From: Hofstenia miamia | Taxonomy: Eukaryota > Xenacoelomorpha > Acoela | DNA: 64,000 nucleotides | Direction of reading: 5' to 3' | NCBI GenBank assembly: GCA_004352715.1 | Contig: SCFE01000104.1 | Span: 432,436-496,435 of the forward strand | Shown here: positions 63,049 to 64,000 of the stretch, piece by piece | Numbering within the stretch: position 1 is the stretch's first letter | How the letters are laid out: each line of letters opens with the position of its first letter | Made by a program: the position numbers and the translations under genes | The notes under the pieces: generated by a model | Seen by the model: only the letters and a program-made list of their open reading frames with translations | Database searches by the model: none | What the model was told of the DNA's origin: nothing

Positions 63049-64000
63049 ATATATATATTTATGTATATATATGAAACCATATATAGTCTGAATGCATGCG
63101 ATTTTAAGGTATTTACTCTACTGATGTTGTCCAATTGGATTCAGTACATACAGCTCCAGAAATGTGCGTTAACCCAATATTTACTGAAGATTGATGGAAA
63201 TAATTTTTGACTCAGTATTTTTGTGAATAGTGTAAAATTGCGTGAATAGATATTTTAAATATTGTTCTGTTTGGTGCTGGTTACTGCATCATCAATGCTT
63301 AACAATAATCTTAACTTATTTCTTTTAAAATACAAAGCAAAACATCATTTCATATTTTCAATGTCTGAAAATATTCTGAAAGAAAATATTAAAAATAGTG
63401 TTATGCTATAAAGTGAATTTTCCAACTTTTTTTTCCAGATTAATTGTGAAAACTTGCTAAGTAGTGCTAAACCAATTTTGGAACTAACCCGTAACCCCAC
63501 TCTTTTAACAGCACACGTTTCTTCCATGTGAAGCTATTAAATGGTTATCCATTTTGTCTTTCCCTTAATTCATTGCAAAACACATTTTTGCTGAATTACT
63601 TTAATGATTGTATTTTTAAAAATTTTGCCCCATTATTAAGTCTTTTAAACTAAGCTCATTAATAGTTCAAAATCCCATTCATTTTTTTTCAAATATCAAT
63701 TTTGCAAATGTTGAGTCTCAACTTTGGGTAATCCAAAATGAGATAGTGAATTGCTTACTGGTTTAATTCATAAAGTTTTTAAATATTGTGTTATTCAATT
63801 CAATACTGTGCAGATCATGATATATTTAAATCCTTTGTGTAATTTTAATGAAATGATATCTAAAATCTTAAAATTCCAAGGAATAAGCATTTAAAAAAAA
63901 CTATGTGTGTTTTGTGTGTAGAAAAGCATTATTGTTTTGCACATGCACTAAGTGATGATTTTAAAAACATTTAGACAGGTAAGCAGCAAAGTCCCACTAC
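63049..64000 (+). other. AT-rich right edge, nothing recognised
   Basis: A TA tract lies at the left edge. No open frame, element or splice-consistent exon could be supported. Confidence 0.6.

Noticed and set aside
61982-63134. Open frames of about 366-369 codons
   Set aside because: Almost entirely N.
1-64000. CRISPR arrays, operons, bacterial promoters
   Set aside because: The window is eukaryotic; repeats present are microsatellites and transposons without regular spacers.

Overview
This window is AT-rich eukaryotic, almost certainly metazoan, DNA. The evidence is GT-AG introns, an adhesion-family G-protein-coupled receptor, many TA microsatellites, and heavy littering by invertebrate-type transposons (Penelope-like, REL-endonuclease LINE, Jockey-like LINE, Ty3/Gypsy-like, Tc1/mariner, hAT). 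The species cannot be fixed from sequence alone. An AT-rich, intron-bearing invertebrate such as a cnidarian would fit, but that is inference.

The only host gene recognised runs on the + strand from about 4.4 kb to at least 50.5 kb, possibly to 61.35 kb. Twenty exons join with fully consistent splice phases, and a plausible terminal exon would make twenty-one. Six FN3-like domains come first, each encoded by one phase 1-1 exon (4379, 5196, 6232, 7177, 8815, 24053). Two exons then encode a hormone-receptor (HormR/HRM) domain (24593, 25593), and five encode the GAIN domain and GPS (25855 to 33303) with an intact His-Leu|Thr cleavage site. The seven-transmembrane region follows: TM1-2 at 33718, TM3 at 35870, TM4-5 at 36199, TM6 to early TM7 at 40231, and the rest of TM7 at 49468. 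A short cytoplasmic tail is encoded at 50397 and 50493. The 5' end (start codon, signal peptide) is not in view. The N-terminal half would act extracellularly, self-cleave at the GPS, and use the Thr-Asn-Phe start of the C-terminal fragment as a tethered agonist.

Most other content is mobile-element debris, largely inside this gene's introns. 1-2.5 kb holds a decayed Gag-protease-RT retrotransposon on the minus strand. 9-24 kb is one giant intron with Penelope-like fragments (one with a hammerhead-ribozyme-like motif), two decayed mariner-like copies, a hAT-type MITE, several gaps and redundant contig ends. 29.9-30.9 kb holds a hAT element with a target-site duplication. 39.5 kb has a short palindromic MITE, and 43.4-46.4 kb has LINE remnants. 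47.75-49.1 kb holds a Tc1-like element. 51-60 kb holds two Jockey-like LINE fragments and an antisense REL-endonuclease LINE whose assembly is scrambled by redundant contigs.

Assembly quality is a real limit. There are five multi-N gaps (two of exactly 1000 N) and eight single Ns. Four of the single Ns mark places where sequence is repeated exactly next to the join.
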